Source of the DNA: Rahnella bruchi
GTDB taxonomy: Bacteria > Pseudomonadota > Gammaproteobacteria > Enterobacterales > Enterobacteriaceae
Direction: 5' to 3'
Length of the DNA: 64,000 nt
NCBI RefSeq assembly: GCF_003614975.1
Contig: NZ_QZWI01000003.1
Coordinates: forward strand, 434,001 to 498,000
The notes beneath the pieces were generated by a model, which was not told the DNA's origin, searched no databases, and saw only the letters and a list, made by a program, of their open reading frames with translations. Positions 44,207 through 52,415 of this stretch are shown piece by piece. The position numbers were made by a program, and so were the translations under genes. Numbering within the stretch: position 1 is the first letter of the stretch; each line of letters starts with the position of its first letter.

Positions 44207-45304
44207 TCAGCTGATGCTGTAACGCTCAAGCCAGTGTGCATAAGGCGCAGGCAGAACCCATGACGGATTATCTTCGCCCAGTTCTTTCGCCAGCGCATAC
44301 GGATAATGCGGGTTGGCGAGCATCGCACGGCCAATCATGACCAGATCCATATCTTCTTCGCTGATGCAGCGCTCGGCGATTTGCGCGGAAGCCACGCCCC
44401 ATGAACTGGCCACCGGTAAACCGGCTTCTGCACGCACGCGACGCGATACCGGCGCCAGGAAACCGGCACCCCACGGTATCTGCGCTTCCCATGTTGAGAA
44501 TCCAACGCTGACGTTGAGCATATCCAGCCCTTTCTCACGCAGGATGCGCGTCAGTTTGATGGATTCCGCCAGCGTTTCTTCGTCGCGGCCATCGTATTCA
44601 ATCACGCCAAAACGCGCGGTGATCGGCAGGTTTTTCGGCCAGACGGCGTTTACTGCGTCGAAAGTTTCAATCAGGAAACGGCTACGACCGGCGAAGTCAC
44701 CGCCGTATTCGTCGGTACGGGTGTTCGAATGCACGGAAAAGAAACTTTGCGCCAGATAGCCGTGGGCAAAATGCAGTTCCAGCCATTCAAAACCGGCATC
44801 GCGGGCACGTTTTGCGGCGGCAACAAAATCCGCCATTACACGCTGGATATCAGCTTTGGTCATTTCTTTCGGCACTTTTGGCAGATGTTTGCCGAACGCA
44901 ACGGCAGAGGGCGCAATCGTTGCCCAGCCACGCGGATCGCCTTCCGCAATATGGTCATCCCCTTCCCACGGCAGATTGGCGCTGGCTTTACGGCCTGCGT
45001 GACCGATCTGGATCCCCGGCACAGCGCCTGCGGCTTTGATGGATTTAGCGATTTTCGCCAGTTCAGCGGCCTGTTCATCGTTCCAGATCCCCAGACATCC
45101 CGGGGTGATCCGGCCTTCCGGCGAAACCGCTGTCGCTTCGACAATCACCAGGCTCGCACCGCCGCGTGCCAGCGTTGAGTAATGTACCTGATGCCAGTCG
45201 TTCGGCACGCCATCAGTGGCGGAATACTGGCACATCGGCGGTACCGCAATGCGGTTTTTCAGGGTGACGTCTTTAAGCGTAAAAGGCGTAAAAAGTGCAG
45301 ACAT
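44207..45304 (-). CDS. Old yellow enzyme family NADH:flavin oxidoreductase
   Basis: FMN-dependent TIM-barrel ene-reductase of the YqjM/XenA type, reducing activated C=C bonds of enals, enones or nitro compounds. Visible motifs are NRIAVPPMCQYSATDGVPND (FMN-site Cys), QIGHAGRKA, the active-site block ELHFAHGYLAQSFFS with NTRTDEYGG, and LVMIGRAMLANPHYPY. Start MSALFTPFTLKDV (45304) follows GAGGAAATATT. It is divergent from a LysR gene across about 120 bases, probably its regulator. Confidence 0.92.
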   Translation of the reverse strand: MSALFTPFTLKDVTLKNRIAVPPMCQYSATDGVPNDWHQVHYSTLARGGASLVIVEATAVSPEGRITPGCLGIWNDEQAAELAKIAKSIKAAGAVPGIQIGHAGRKASANLPWEGDDHIAEGDPRGWATIAPSAVAFGKHLPKVPKEMTKADIQRVMADFVAAAKRARDAGFEWLELHFAHGYLAQSFFSVHSNTRTDEYGGDFAGRSRFLIETFDAVNAVWPKNLPITARFGVIEYDGRDEETLAESIKLTRILREKGLDMLNVSVGFSTWEAQIPWGAGFLAPVSRRVRAEAGLPVASSWGVASAQIAERCISEEDMDLVMIGRAMLANPHYPYALAKELGEDNPSWVLPAPYAHWLERYSIS

Positions 45305-45426
45305 AATATTTCCTCGGTGGATTGGCGCATTCAGCACACAGAGTGCTGCCAAAGAGCTATAAGCAGAAGTATAGAAATATTATAGTGCCTATCATCTTTC
45401 GTTATAACTCAATCGGTGCCCTGCTC

Positions 45427-46329
45427 ATGCGCAATCTGAAGAGTCTCGACCTCAATCTGCTAAAGACTTTTGATGCGCTGCTTGATGAGCGCAGCGTAAC
45501 CCGCGCCGCTGAACGTCTTTCCCTGACGCAGCCCGCCGTGAGCAGTATGCTGACACGTCTGCGGGAAAGTTTTGATGATCCGTTATTTGTGCGTTCGCGC
45601 TACGGCATTGTGCCGACCGAACGCGCGCTGGCGCTGGCTAAACCGATGAAACGGGTAATGGCGGAAATCGACGCCCTGTTGCAGCCGGAAGTGTTTGTGC
45701 CCGCTGATTGCAAGATGACATTTACTCTCGCCGCCACTGATTACGCACTCAGTGTGATTATTGTGCCGTTCTTTTCCCTGTTGCAGAAGCTGGCGCCGGG
45801 TATTCATCTGTCGGTTCAGCGGGCTGAAGATACAACCATTCAGGGGCGACTGGAGCGCGGTGAAATTGACCTCGCGCTGCTCACCCCGGAGACTACACCG
45901 CCTGATTTACATATCCGCCATTTGTACGATGAGCGGTACGTTTGCACGCTGCGTAAAGGCCATCCGGCACTGGATAAAGACAGGATTTCGCTGGATACTT
46001 TTTGTCAGTACGACCACGCGCTGGTGTCACTGAGCGGCGAAAATTTTGCCGGGATGACGGATACCGCGCTTCAGGTACTTGGTAAAAAACGCAATGTGGT
46101 GTTGTCGGTGAACAGTTTTCTGGTGCTGCCGCCGGTATTGCAGACCACGGATCTGATTGCCGTCGTACCGGAACGGCTGGTGCGCAACGCCGCAGGGCTG
46201 GAAGTCATGCCCCCGCCACTGGACATTCCCGGCTTTACCAAAGTTGCCGCCTGGCATGAGCGCTCGCATCTTTCTGCCGCCCATCAATGGCTGAGACAGC
46301 AACTGGCCGACGTCTGTCGCGAACAGTAA
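45427..46329 (+). CDS. LysR-family transcriptional regulator
   Basis: Winged helix-turn-helix (LNLLKTFDALLDERSVTRAA, then ERLSLTQPAVSSMLTRLRES) plus an effector domain (TLAATDYALSVIIVPFFSLL). This layout is close to the NodD/LinR-like LysR group. The start MRNLKSLDLNL (45427) is the usual family start; the longer frame runs through the promoter. Divergent from the old yellow enzyme gene, its likely target. Confidence 0.9.
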   Translation: MRNLKSLDLNLLKTFDALLDERSVTRAAERLSLTQPAVSSMLTRLRESFDDPLFVRSRYGIVPTERALALAKPMKRVMAEIDALLQPEVFVPADCKMTFTLAATDYALSVIIVPFFSLLQKLAPGIHLSVQRAEDTTIQGRLERGEIDLALLTPETTPPDLHIRHLYDERYVCTLRKGHPALDKDRISLDTFCQYDHALVSLSGENFAGMTDTALQVLGKKRNVVLSVNSFLVLPPVLQTTDLIAVVPERLVRNAAGLEVMPPPLDIPGFTKVAAWHERSHLSAAHQWLRQQLADVCREQ

Positions 46330-46378
46330 TGACGCTTTCTGAAACTACAATAAAACTATCTTAAAAAGGGTACGAACC

Positions 46379-46696
46379 ATGGAAAAACTCCCTGCCATCA
46401 CCATCACGTATTGTTCTCAATGCAACTGGCTGCTGCGCGCCGCGTGGATGGCGCAGGAACTGCTGAACTCATTCAGCACCGATCTGGCCTCTGTGACGCT
46501 TGTCCCCGGCACCGGCGGCATTTATGAAATCAAAGTCGACGACCAGCTCATCTGGGAACGTAAACGCGACGGCGGTTTTCCGGACGCCGCGCCGCTCAAA
46601 CAACGCGTGCGCGATATCTGCTTCCCGGAAAGATCGCTGGGGCATGTGGATAAGAAGAAGATTGGTGAGGACGATCAGACAGGCTCTGCAAGCTGA
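46379..46696 (+). CDS. SelT/SelW/SelH-family (Rdx) protein
   Basis: 105-residue thioredoxin-like protein with the redox motif CSQC near the N-terminus (TITYCSQCNWLLRAAWMAQE), in the position of selenocysteine in eukaryotic SelW. The family tail SLGHVD is present. The ribosome site is AAAAAGGGTACG. The function in bacteria is poorly known, presumably redox. It lies downstream of the LysR gene. Confidence 0.88.
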   Translation: MEKLPAITITYCSQCNWLLRAAWMAQELLNSFSTDLASVTLVPGTGGIYEIKVDDQLIWERKRDGGFPDAAPLKQRVRDICFPERSLGHVDKKKIGEDDQTGSAS

Positions 46697-46707
46697 ACAG
46701 CGACTGG

Positions 46708-47005
46708 GTGAGTTCTAAAACAGGGATGATCGTTTCACTGCAACACGTCGCCATCTCAGAAGATCCGATTCCGGTGCTCAAACATATGGCCAGTGCTGGT
46801 GGATTTACCAACGACTATGTCGGTTATGCCAACAAAACGGCGAAGTTCTCCGATCCAACCGGTGTGCCCACGGATTACGATCCCACCGGTCGCCCGTGGT
46901 ATCAGCAGGCAGCAGTCCACCGGCGCCGCGTCTGCATTGCAGGAACAGGCAACGGGTCTGGCAGTCGCGGTGGGACATTTTCGGGTGTAATCACGCCGCC
47001 TGACT
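46708..47005 (+). pseudogene. Collapsed methyl-accepting chemotaxis protein
   Basis: Residues SKTGMIVSLQHVAISEDPIP, FTNDYVGYANKTAKFSDPTG and DPTGRPWYQQA are the periplasmic Cache sensor part of an enteric chemoreceptor. Directly after it, in the +1 frame, comes STGAASALQEQATGLAVAVG-HFRV and a stop, which is the C-terminal end of the same kind of protein. The N-terminus and the entire TM/HAMP/signalling part are gone. So it is an internal deletion of more than 1 kb plus 5' loss. Confidence 0.8.
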
Positions 47006-47020
47006 AAGATGTTCACCGTA

Positions 47021-47053
47021 GCGCCCGGACTTTATCCTCCGGGCGTTTTTTTC
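47021..47053 (+). terminator. Terminator of the former chemoreceptor gene
   Basis: CGCCCGGA-CTTTATCC-TCCGGGCG followed by seven T residues. Confidence 0.85.
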
Positions 47054-47171
47054 TTTCCTTCTCCGCCAGCTCACATTATTCCACCGACCTCAGATTTTTG
47101 TTATGTCTGTTTTATGCTAGGATTTTGACAAGCAACTATAAAGACAGCGTGTCATTTTTGAGGAACAATTA

Positions 47172-47954
47172 ATGAAGTATCCCGTTGAGTTTCGATGGAC
47201 TCAAAAACATGAGGATTATTGTGTACGCCATAAGATCCATCTTAAATTCCCGAATATAGTGAAAGGGATATATAAAAAGAGAAATATATTCCTTTTTAAA
47301 AAAGGGGAGAGAATCAAATTTACCACGGATGTTTGGATCGAAGAATATTCCTCAATGCCGCGGAAAAGTTTCTGTTCGATGGGGGCGTATTCTTATGCGT
47401 GCAGTAAATTACCCAATAACCTCAAAACCGGCAGATTTTGCAGCCTGGCCGCAGGGGTGCGGATTATGGGGCCGCAACATCCCATACACCGGTTTACGAC
47501 CAGTCCCCTGACGTATCATGATTTTTTCCCGAAAGTGGCGCAGGAGCAATTCGGAGAAACGCTGAACATTGCCGGGTTCGACTATATGCCAGCGGCGACG
47601 GTATTGGGCCATGATGTCTGGGTGGGGGAACACGCGGTATTAAAAGGCGGCATCACCATCGGTAATGGTGCCGTTATTGCGGCCAACGCGGTGGTCACCA
47701 GTGATGTGCCGCCTTACGCCATCGTCGGCGGTATTCCGGCTAAGATCATTAAATACCGATTTGCACCAGAGATCATTGATCGCCTTCAGGCGATTGAATG
47801 GTGGGAATATAAAATCACTGATCTGCCCGATGTTACCCAATCGGATGACATTCTTTATTTCCTCCAACAGATGGAAGATAAAATAGCCCATGGCGAAATA
47901 AGAAAACATCAATATAAAGTCGTTAATATCGCGCACGAGTTAGCGAAAATATAA
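47172..47954 (+). CDS. CatB-like hexapeptide acetyltransferase
   Basis: Left-handed beta-helix O-acetyltransferase related to xenobiotic/chloramphenicol (CatB-type) acetyltransferases. The hexapeptide region runs over about residues 60-195 (GRFCSLAAGVRIMGPQHPIH, HDVWVGEHAVLKGGITIGNG and VTSDVPPYAIVGGIPAKIIK). The catalytic His is expected in GPQHPIHRFT. Length 260 is longer than the roughly 210 of CatB because of about 55 basic N-terminal residues. More AT-rich at its 5' end than its neighbours. Substrate unknown: envelope sugar or antibiotic. Confidence 0.85.
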   Translation: MKYPVEFRWTQKHEDYCVRHKIHLKFPNIVKGIYKKRNIFLFKKGERIKFTTDVWIEEYSSMPRKSFCSMGAYSYACSKLPNNLKTGRFCSLAAGVRIMGPQHPIHRFTTSPLTYHDFFPKVAQEQFGETLNIAGFDYMPAATVLGHDVWVGEHAVLKGGITIGNGAVIAANAVVTSDVPPYAIVGGIPAKIIKYRFAPEIIDRLQAIEWWEYKITDLPDVTQSDDILYFLQQMEDKIAHGEIRKHQYKVVNIAHELAKI

Positions 47955-48126
47955 GAACAGCCACGCCGACGCATAGTACCTCAGGGATGTGGCCGGCGGT
48001 TCATTACTTTCCTGTTTTCACCGCGAAACTTGCAGACAGTTTGTCGAACACAATCGCTATCACCACCACCCGCGACGGTCAGCCAGCGGAAAGTACAGTC
48101 AAAAAAGTGCTGGGGATCTGACAGCA

Positions 48127-48160
48127 AAAAGGCCAGACGCGGTGAATCGTCCGGCCTTTT
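48127..48160. terminator. Bidirectional terminator
   Basis: AAAAGGCC-A-GACG pairs with CGTC-C-GGCCTTTT. It has A-run on the left and T-run on the right, and serves the amidohydrolase gene on the minus strand. Confidence 0.75.
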
Positions 48161-48178
48161 CACGTGCACCTGCGGGCG

Positions 48179-49336
48179 CTAGGCTTTCAGTTCCCTTTCA
48201 ACCAGCGTCGTCAGCACGCCGATACCCAGCGGAATGATATCGTCATTAAAGTCATATCGCGGGCTGTGCAAAGATGCCGAAGGCGTTGCGCCATCAGCAC
48301 CTAACCAGAAATACGCACCCGGACAGGCCTCAAGTAAATAGGCAAAATCTTCCGCCGCCATCGACGGCGCGTTGTTGAAATGCACCTTCTGAATGCCCGA
48401 CGTATTTTCAGCGGCCTCGCGCACAATGTTCGCCTGCGCTGCATGGTTTTGCGTCACCGGATAGCCATATTCCCAGCGCACTTCTCCTTTCACACCAAAC
48501 GGCTGCGGCACCGCATTGACATATTCCTCAATCAGCTGCCAGCAGGTTTCGCGGGTTTTACTGCTCAGGCAACGCAGCGTGCCCGACATTTGCAGGGTTT
48601 CCGGGATCACGTTGATGGCCTCACCGGCCTGAAGCTGTGTCAGGCTGATCACCGTTTGTTCCAGCGGCGACAGACGCCGCGAAATCAGACTTTGCAGGGA
48701 CAGGATAAGTTGCGCACCAGCCACCACCGGATCGGCACCGAGTTCAGGCATCGCCGCGTGGCACCCTTTACCGGTCAGCGTGATGTAGAAATTGTCCTGT
48801 GACGCCATCATCGGCCCCTGACTGACCGCCACCTCGCCGACCGGCAAGCCCGGCCAGTTGTGCAGCGCGTAAACCGCCTGCATTGGGAAGCGCTCGAACA
48901 GCCCTTCTTTCACCATCATTTCGCCACCACCAAAGTTCTCTTCGGCAGGCTGAAAGATGAAATGCACTGTTCCACGAAAATGGCGGTTTTCACTAAGATG
49001 TTTCGCCAGTCCCAGCAAAATCGACGTATGACCGTCGTGACCGCAGGCGTGCATCAGCCCCGGATTCTGCGACTGGTGAGCGAAATTATTCAGTTCATGG
49101 ATGGGTAACGCATCAATATCTGCGCGTAAACCAATGGACGGCCCCTCGCCGTTTCGCAATGTTGCGATAACGCCGGTCTCCGCTATTCCGGTGTGGACTT
49201 CAAGACCAAATGACAATAACAGCTCACTGATTATTTTTGCGGTGCCATGTTCATTCAGACCCAGTTCTGGGCGCATGTGGAAGTCCCTGCGCCATTGTTT
49301 TGCCTGTTCAATTATGTGTTGGGAAATGACCGCCAT
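48179..49336 (-). CDS. M20-family amidohydrolase
   Basis: Metal-dependent amidohydrolase of the hippurate / N-acyl-amino-acid / IAA-amide hydrolase group. Conserved are DFHMRPELGLNEHGTAKII, GLRADIDALPI, HACGHDGHTSILLGLAKHL (metal ligands) and QPAEENFGGGEMMVKEGLF with the catalytic Glu. The dimerisation domain follows, then SMAAEDFAYLLEACPGAYFW. Length 385 is normal. AGAGGG precedes the ATG. Stand-alone gene; the substrate cannot be read. Confidence 0.9.
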   Translation of the reverse strand: MAVISQHIIEQAKQWRRDFHMRPELGLNEHGTAKIISELLLSFGLEVHTGIAETGVIATLRNGEGPSIGLRADIDALPIHELNNFAHQSQNPGLMHACGHDGHTSILLGLAKHLSENRHFRGTVHFIFQPAEENFGGGEMMVKEGLFERFPMQAVYALHNWPGLPVGEVAVSQGPMMASQDNFYITLTGKGCHAAMPELGADPVVAGAQLILSLQSLISRRLSPLEQTVISLTQLQAGEAINVIPETLQMSGTLRCLSSKTRETCWQLIEEYVNAVPQPFGVKGEVRWEYGYPVTQNHAAQANIVREAAENTSGIQKVHFNNAPSMAAEDFAYLLEACPGAYFWLGADGATPSASLHSPRYDFNDDIIPLGIGVLTTLVERELKA

Positions 49337-49520
49337 AAACCCTCTGTACTGTTCTGAATCCGAAGCTGTGCGATGCGCTCACCGGCAAGTAATGGGTTCA
49401 AAGTATCACATCCCGTCGTGAACAGATAAACGTGAAATCGGGTTGTTTTACCTGGGGAGATCGCGGCGGGGTGAAATTGAAGCAGGCGGAAATGATCCCG
49501 CCTGCTGAACAGTATTCAGT

Positions 49521-49754
49521 TTATTTGTGATCGCGGCGATACATTTCCCATTCATCGATTCCCCGGCCATCCGGGAATACGCAGTCGGCACGGACGCCGT
49601 TTGGCGTTTGCACACTCACCGATTTGCCGCCCCTCTCATGGCAATATACCGCCGCCGGATTCGCCATCCCGGTCTGATGTTTTTCCGGTTTATGGTGATA
49701 ACTGACGCAACCTGCCAGCGCTGAAACTATGACGATGAGAAAGAGTTTGTTCAT
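49521..49754 (-). CDS. DUF333-type small lipoprotein
   Basis: 77 residues. Signal peptide with lipobox VSALAGC (Cys 16). The mature part contains GMANPAAVYCHERGGKSVSV and ADCVFPDGRGIDEWEMYRRD, the signature of the DUF333 family (often annotated putative hemolysin; no such activity is implied). GAAGGCACGGA precedes the ATG. Confidence 0.88.
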   Translation of the reverse strand: MNKLFLIVIVSALAGCVSYHHKPEKHQTGMANPAAVYCHERGGKSVSVQTPNGVRADCVFPDGRGIDEWEMYRRDHK

Positions 49755-49873
49755 TCCGTGCCTTCATTAAAAGAGTAAACGACAGAGAATTCTATTCCCC
49801 GCCGCCCTGATTTATCTACTCCTGCTTTCTGAAAAGATTGCTCTTTTTGCTTCATTTATCAGGCATTCAGCTT

Positions 49874-50110
49874 TCAGGACAACGCTGATGCATCCTCACC
49901 CGCCGGAATACGCATCGGCGCATTCGGATTTGCTACCGCCATCCACACTGCTTCGGCGACATCTTTCGAATAAGTCACCAGCATTGTGGTGTCCTGAATG
50001 GCACAAAACACGCCCAAAGCGAAGTCCTGATAGGTTTCGGGAATTTTTTCTGACATCAGTTTGCGGGCATTGGCACCAAAACTTGTGCCAGGTGCACGCC
50101 CTTGCAGGAT
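49874..50110 (-). pseudogene. Short-chain dehydrogenase C-terminal relic
   Basis: About 75 residues on the minus strand (TSFGANARKLMSEKIPETYQ ... SKDVAEAVWMAVANPNAPMR, IPAGEDASALS) match the C-terminal part of classical short-chain dehydrogenases. The Rossmann glycine motif and YxxxK active site are absent. The reading frame upstream runs into the terminator of the next gene. Confidence 0.7.
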
Positions 50111-50148
50111 GTGATGACGGGATAGTATTTTCCTGTCTGACAGACATG

Positions 50149-50169
50149 AAAAAGGCGGCAACCGCCGCC
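50149..50169 (-). terminator. Terminator of the DUF1471 gene
   Basis: On the minus strand GGCGGC-GGTT-GCCGCC is followed by five T residues. Confidence 0.85.
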
Positions 50170-50199
50170 TCTTCTGCATACTGCTAATTAATGCTCAGC

Positions 50200-50457
50200 T
50201 TATTTGTACATTTCTGCTGTACCGTAAAGCTGGTTATTACCGGATGCACCGATAATACGATATGAACTTGCGCCCGCCTGGGTGGCTTTTGCATTCAGTT
50301 CTGATTGCAGACCTGAAATCGAACCGGTGGTTGATGCGCCGACCACACCGATGGATTGCTGACCTGCCGGAGCGGACTGAACTTCAGTGGCTGCCAGAGT
50401 GGTGAATGATGCTGTTGCCAGTGCGATAGCGGCGAATGTCATAGCGATGTTTTTCAT
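50200..50457 (-). CDS. DUF1471 (YdgH/BhsA/McbA-like) stress protein
   Basis: 85-residue secreted protein. Signal peptide MKNIAMTFAAIALATASFTT is cleaved near TLAA. The mature domain has IGVVGASTTGSISGLQSELN and ASSYRIIGASGNNQLYGTAE, the DUF1471 pattern. Members are periplasmic or envelope proteins induced by stress and affecting biofilm. Which paralogue it is cannot be said. CAGGAATTAATATC precedes the ATG. Confidence 0.88.
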   Translation of the reverse strand: MKNIAMTFAAIALATASFTTLAATEVQSAPAGQQSIGVVGASTTGSISGLQSELNAKATQAGASSYRIIGASGNNQLYGTAEMYK

Positions 50458-50927
50458 GATATTAATTCCTGTTCGTTAATTTTTCTTCGGGGTGCCTTCT
50501 TCAGGAACCTCAGTTTCAGGTCAACGTCATTTATTAATTAACGTTCGATAAGTAAATATTAGGCGTCGGCGAGAGGTTGTGCAAGCAGTTTATTTAACGA
50601 CCGTTAACTAATTATGCGATCGCAAGGAAATGGCGGATAAAAGGTGTAAAGCTGGTAAGGGAAACGGCAGGGGCGGAAAACGCTCTGCCAGTTTCGCCAC
50701 ATCCAGCTGACGCAGATAGCGCAGTGCCTGAATGCCATAGAAAAGTCAGGATGCGCCGCTGATTCCCGACCATCCGCCGGGATTGATAATTTCTGCTCAT
50801 GGCCCCGTCCGGTATTCAGGACTATTCCGATCGCCATCGCCGACTATGCTTAAGGCTTCGCTATAAAAAAATGCGCGTCATCAGCGCAGGCATAAAGCAT
50901 CTCATTTGGTAATCCCGGAGGTCTGGC
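50458..50927. other. Intergenic region with a decayed coding stretch
   Basis: This gap contains the DUF1471 promoter and the paoA promoter. On the minus strand about 50630-50745 reads YGIQALRYLRQLDVAKLAER, then FPPLPFPLPALHLLSAIS and a stop. It looks protein-like but is cut upstream by a TGA and has no start, so it is probably a gene relic of unknown identity. GGAGG at about 50917 is the paoA ribosome site. Confidence 0.4.
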
Positions 50928-51464
50928 ATGAGCAACCACGACGAAATCCACACATCCCACCTGAAACTGAAAGTGAATGGCCAGGTCCGACAGCTGGTCG
51001 TTGATACGCGCACCACGCTGCTGGATGCGTTACGCGAGAACCTGCAACTGACTGGCACTAAAAAAGGCTGTGACCACGGTCAGTGCGGAGCCTGCACGGT
51101 GATCGTCGATGGGCGGCGCATCAATTCCTGTCTGACGCTGGCGGTGATGCAGCAGGATGCTGAAGTCACCACCATTGAAGGACTAGGCACACCTGATAAT
51201 CTGCACCCGATGCAGGCAGCCTTTATCAGGCACGACGGCTACCAGTGCGGTTACTGCACGCCGGGGCAAATCTGCTCTTCCGTGGCCGTTTTGCAGGAGA
51301 TCGAAAACGGCATCCCGAGCCACGTCACCCACGATCTGGTTTCTCCTCCTCAGCGCACCGCAGATGAAATCCGCGAACGCATGAGCGGCAATATTTGCCG
51401 CTGCGGCGCGTATTCCAACATTCTTGCGGCAATTGAAGACGTCGCCGGGGGACAAAAATCATGA
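50928..51464 (+). CDS. paoA: PaoA-like [2Fe-2S] subunit of aldehyde oxidoreductase
   Basis: Iron-sulfur subunit of a molybdenum-containing aldehyde oxidoreductase of the xanthine oxidase family. It carries two [2Fe-2S] clusters: [20 protein letters not shown] (plant-ferredoxin type) and [12 protein letters not shown] with [17 protein letters not shown]. It matches E. coli PaoA (YagT) closely from its mature start. The first 50 or so residues of YagT, with the Tat leader, are missing: this protein starts [18 protein letters not shown] behind a good CGGAGG site. The stop overlaps paoB by ATGA. Confidence 0.93.
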   Translation: MSNHDEIHTSHLKLKVNGQVRQLVVDTRTTLLDALRENLQLTGTKKGCDHGQCGACTVIVDGRRINSCLTLAVMQQDAEVTTIEGLGTPDNLHPMQAAFIRHDGYQCGYCTPGQICSSVAVLQEIENGIPSHVTHDLVSPPQRTADEIRERMSGNICRCGAYSNILAAIEDVAGGQKS

Positions 51465-52411
51465 AGGCTTTCACGTATGAGCGGGTGCAAACGCCCGCAG
51501 GTGCCGCCAGCAGCACACTGCAACATCCCGGCGCAAAATTTATCGCGGGTGGCACCAATCTGCTGGATCTGATGAAACTTGAGATCGAGCAACCGTCGCA
51601 TCTGATCGACGTTAACGGTCTGGCGCTGGACACTATTGAGCCAGACGGCAACGGCGGCCTGCGCATCGGCGCGCTGGTGCGTAATACCGATCTGGCGGCA
51701 GATTTACGTATCCGCCGTGATTATGCCGTGCTTTCACGCGCCTTGCTGGCCGGAGCCTCCGGCCAGTTACGCAATCAGGCCACTACCGCCGGTAACCTGC
51801 TTCAGCGCACCCGCTGCCCGTATTTTTACGACACCAATCAGCCTTGCAACAAACGCCAGCCCGGCAGTGGCTGTGCAGCCCTGAAAGGGTTCAGCCGCCA
51901 GCATGCAGTAGTCGGTGTCAGCACTGCCTGCATCGCCACACATCCGAGCGATATGGCCGTTGCCATGCAACTGCTGAATGCCGTCGTCGAAACCATCAAT
52001 CCTGACGGCGCGGTACGGCGTATTCCCCTTGCCGATTTCTACCGTGCGCCCGGCGAAACGCCTCACCTGGAAACCGTGCTGGCCACCGGAGAGCTGATCA
52101 CCGCCGTGACCCTGCCGCCGCCAGCGGGCGGAACGCAGATTTATACTAAGGTTCGTGACCGGGCGTCTTACGCCTTCGCGCTGGTCTCCGTCGCCGCGAT
52201 TGTTCAGGCAGACGGCACTGGCCGGGTCGCACTGGGTGGCGTGGCGCATAAACCCTGGCGGCTGGCAGAAGCCGATGCACAGGTGGCGCACGGTGCCGGA
52301 GAGGTGTACGCGCGGCTCTTCGCTGACGCGCATCCGACACCTGAAAACGAGTTTAAGCTGATTCTGGCGAAACGAACGCTCGCCTCAGTGCTGGCGCAAG
52401 CGAGGGCATAA
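51461..52411 (+). CDS. paoB: PaoB-like FAD subunit of aldehyde oxidoreductase
   Basis: FAD-binding subunit, with [20 protein letters not shown] and [20 protein letters not shown] for FAD binding. The segment [22 protein letters not shown] carries the four Cys that bind the extra [4Fe-4S] cluster of PaoB (YagS), absent from most family members. Length 316 equals E. coli YagS (318). The ATG overlaps the paoA stop. Confidence 0.93.
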   Translation: MKAFTYERVQTPAGAASSTLQHPGAKFIAGGTNLLDLMKLEIEQPSHLIDVNGLALDTIEPDGNGGLRIGALVRNTDLAADLRIRRDYAVLSRALLAGASGQLRNQATTAGNLLQRTRCPYFYDTNQPCNKRQPGSGCAALKGFSRQHAVVGVSTACIATHPSDMAVAMQLLNAVVETINPDGAVRRIPLADFYRAPGETPHLETVLATGELITAVTLPPPAGGTQIYTKVRDRASYAFALVSVAAIVQADGTGRVALGGVAHKPWRLAEADAQVAHGAGEVYARLFADAHPTPENEFKLILAKRTLASVLAQARA

Positions 52412-52415
52412 TCCG

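Noticed and set aside
48009..48121. Short plus-strand frame reading FTAKLADSLSNTIAITTTRD... before a stop
   Set aside because: Looks protein-like and could be a gene tail, but has no start, no identified family and is only ~37 codons long; left unannotated.
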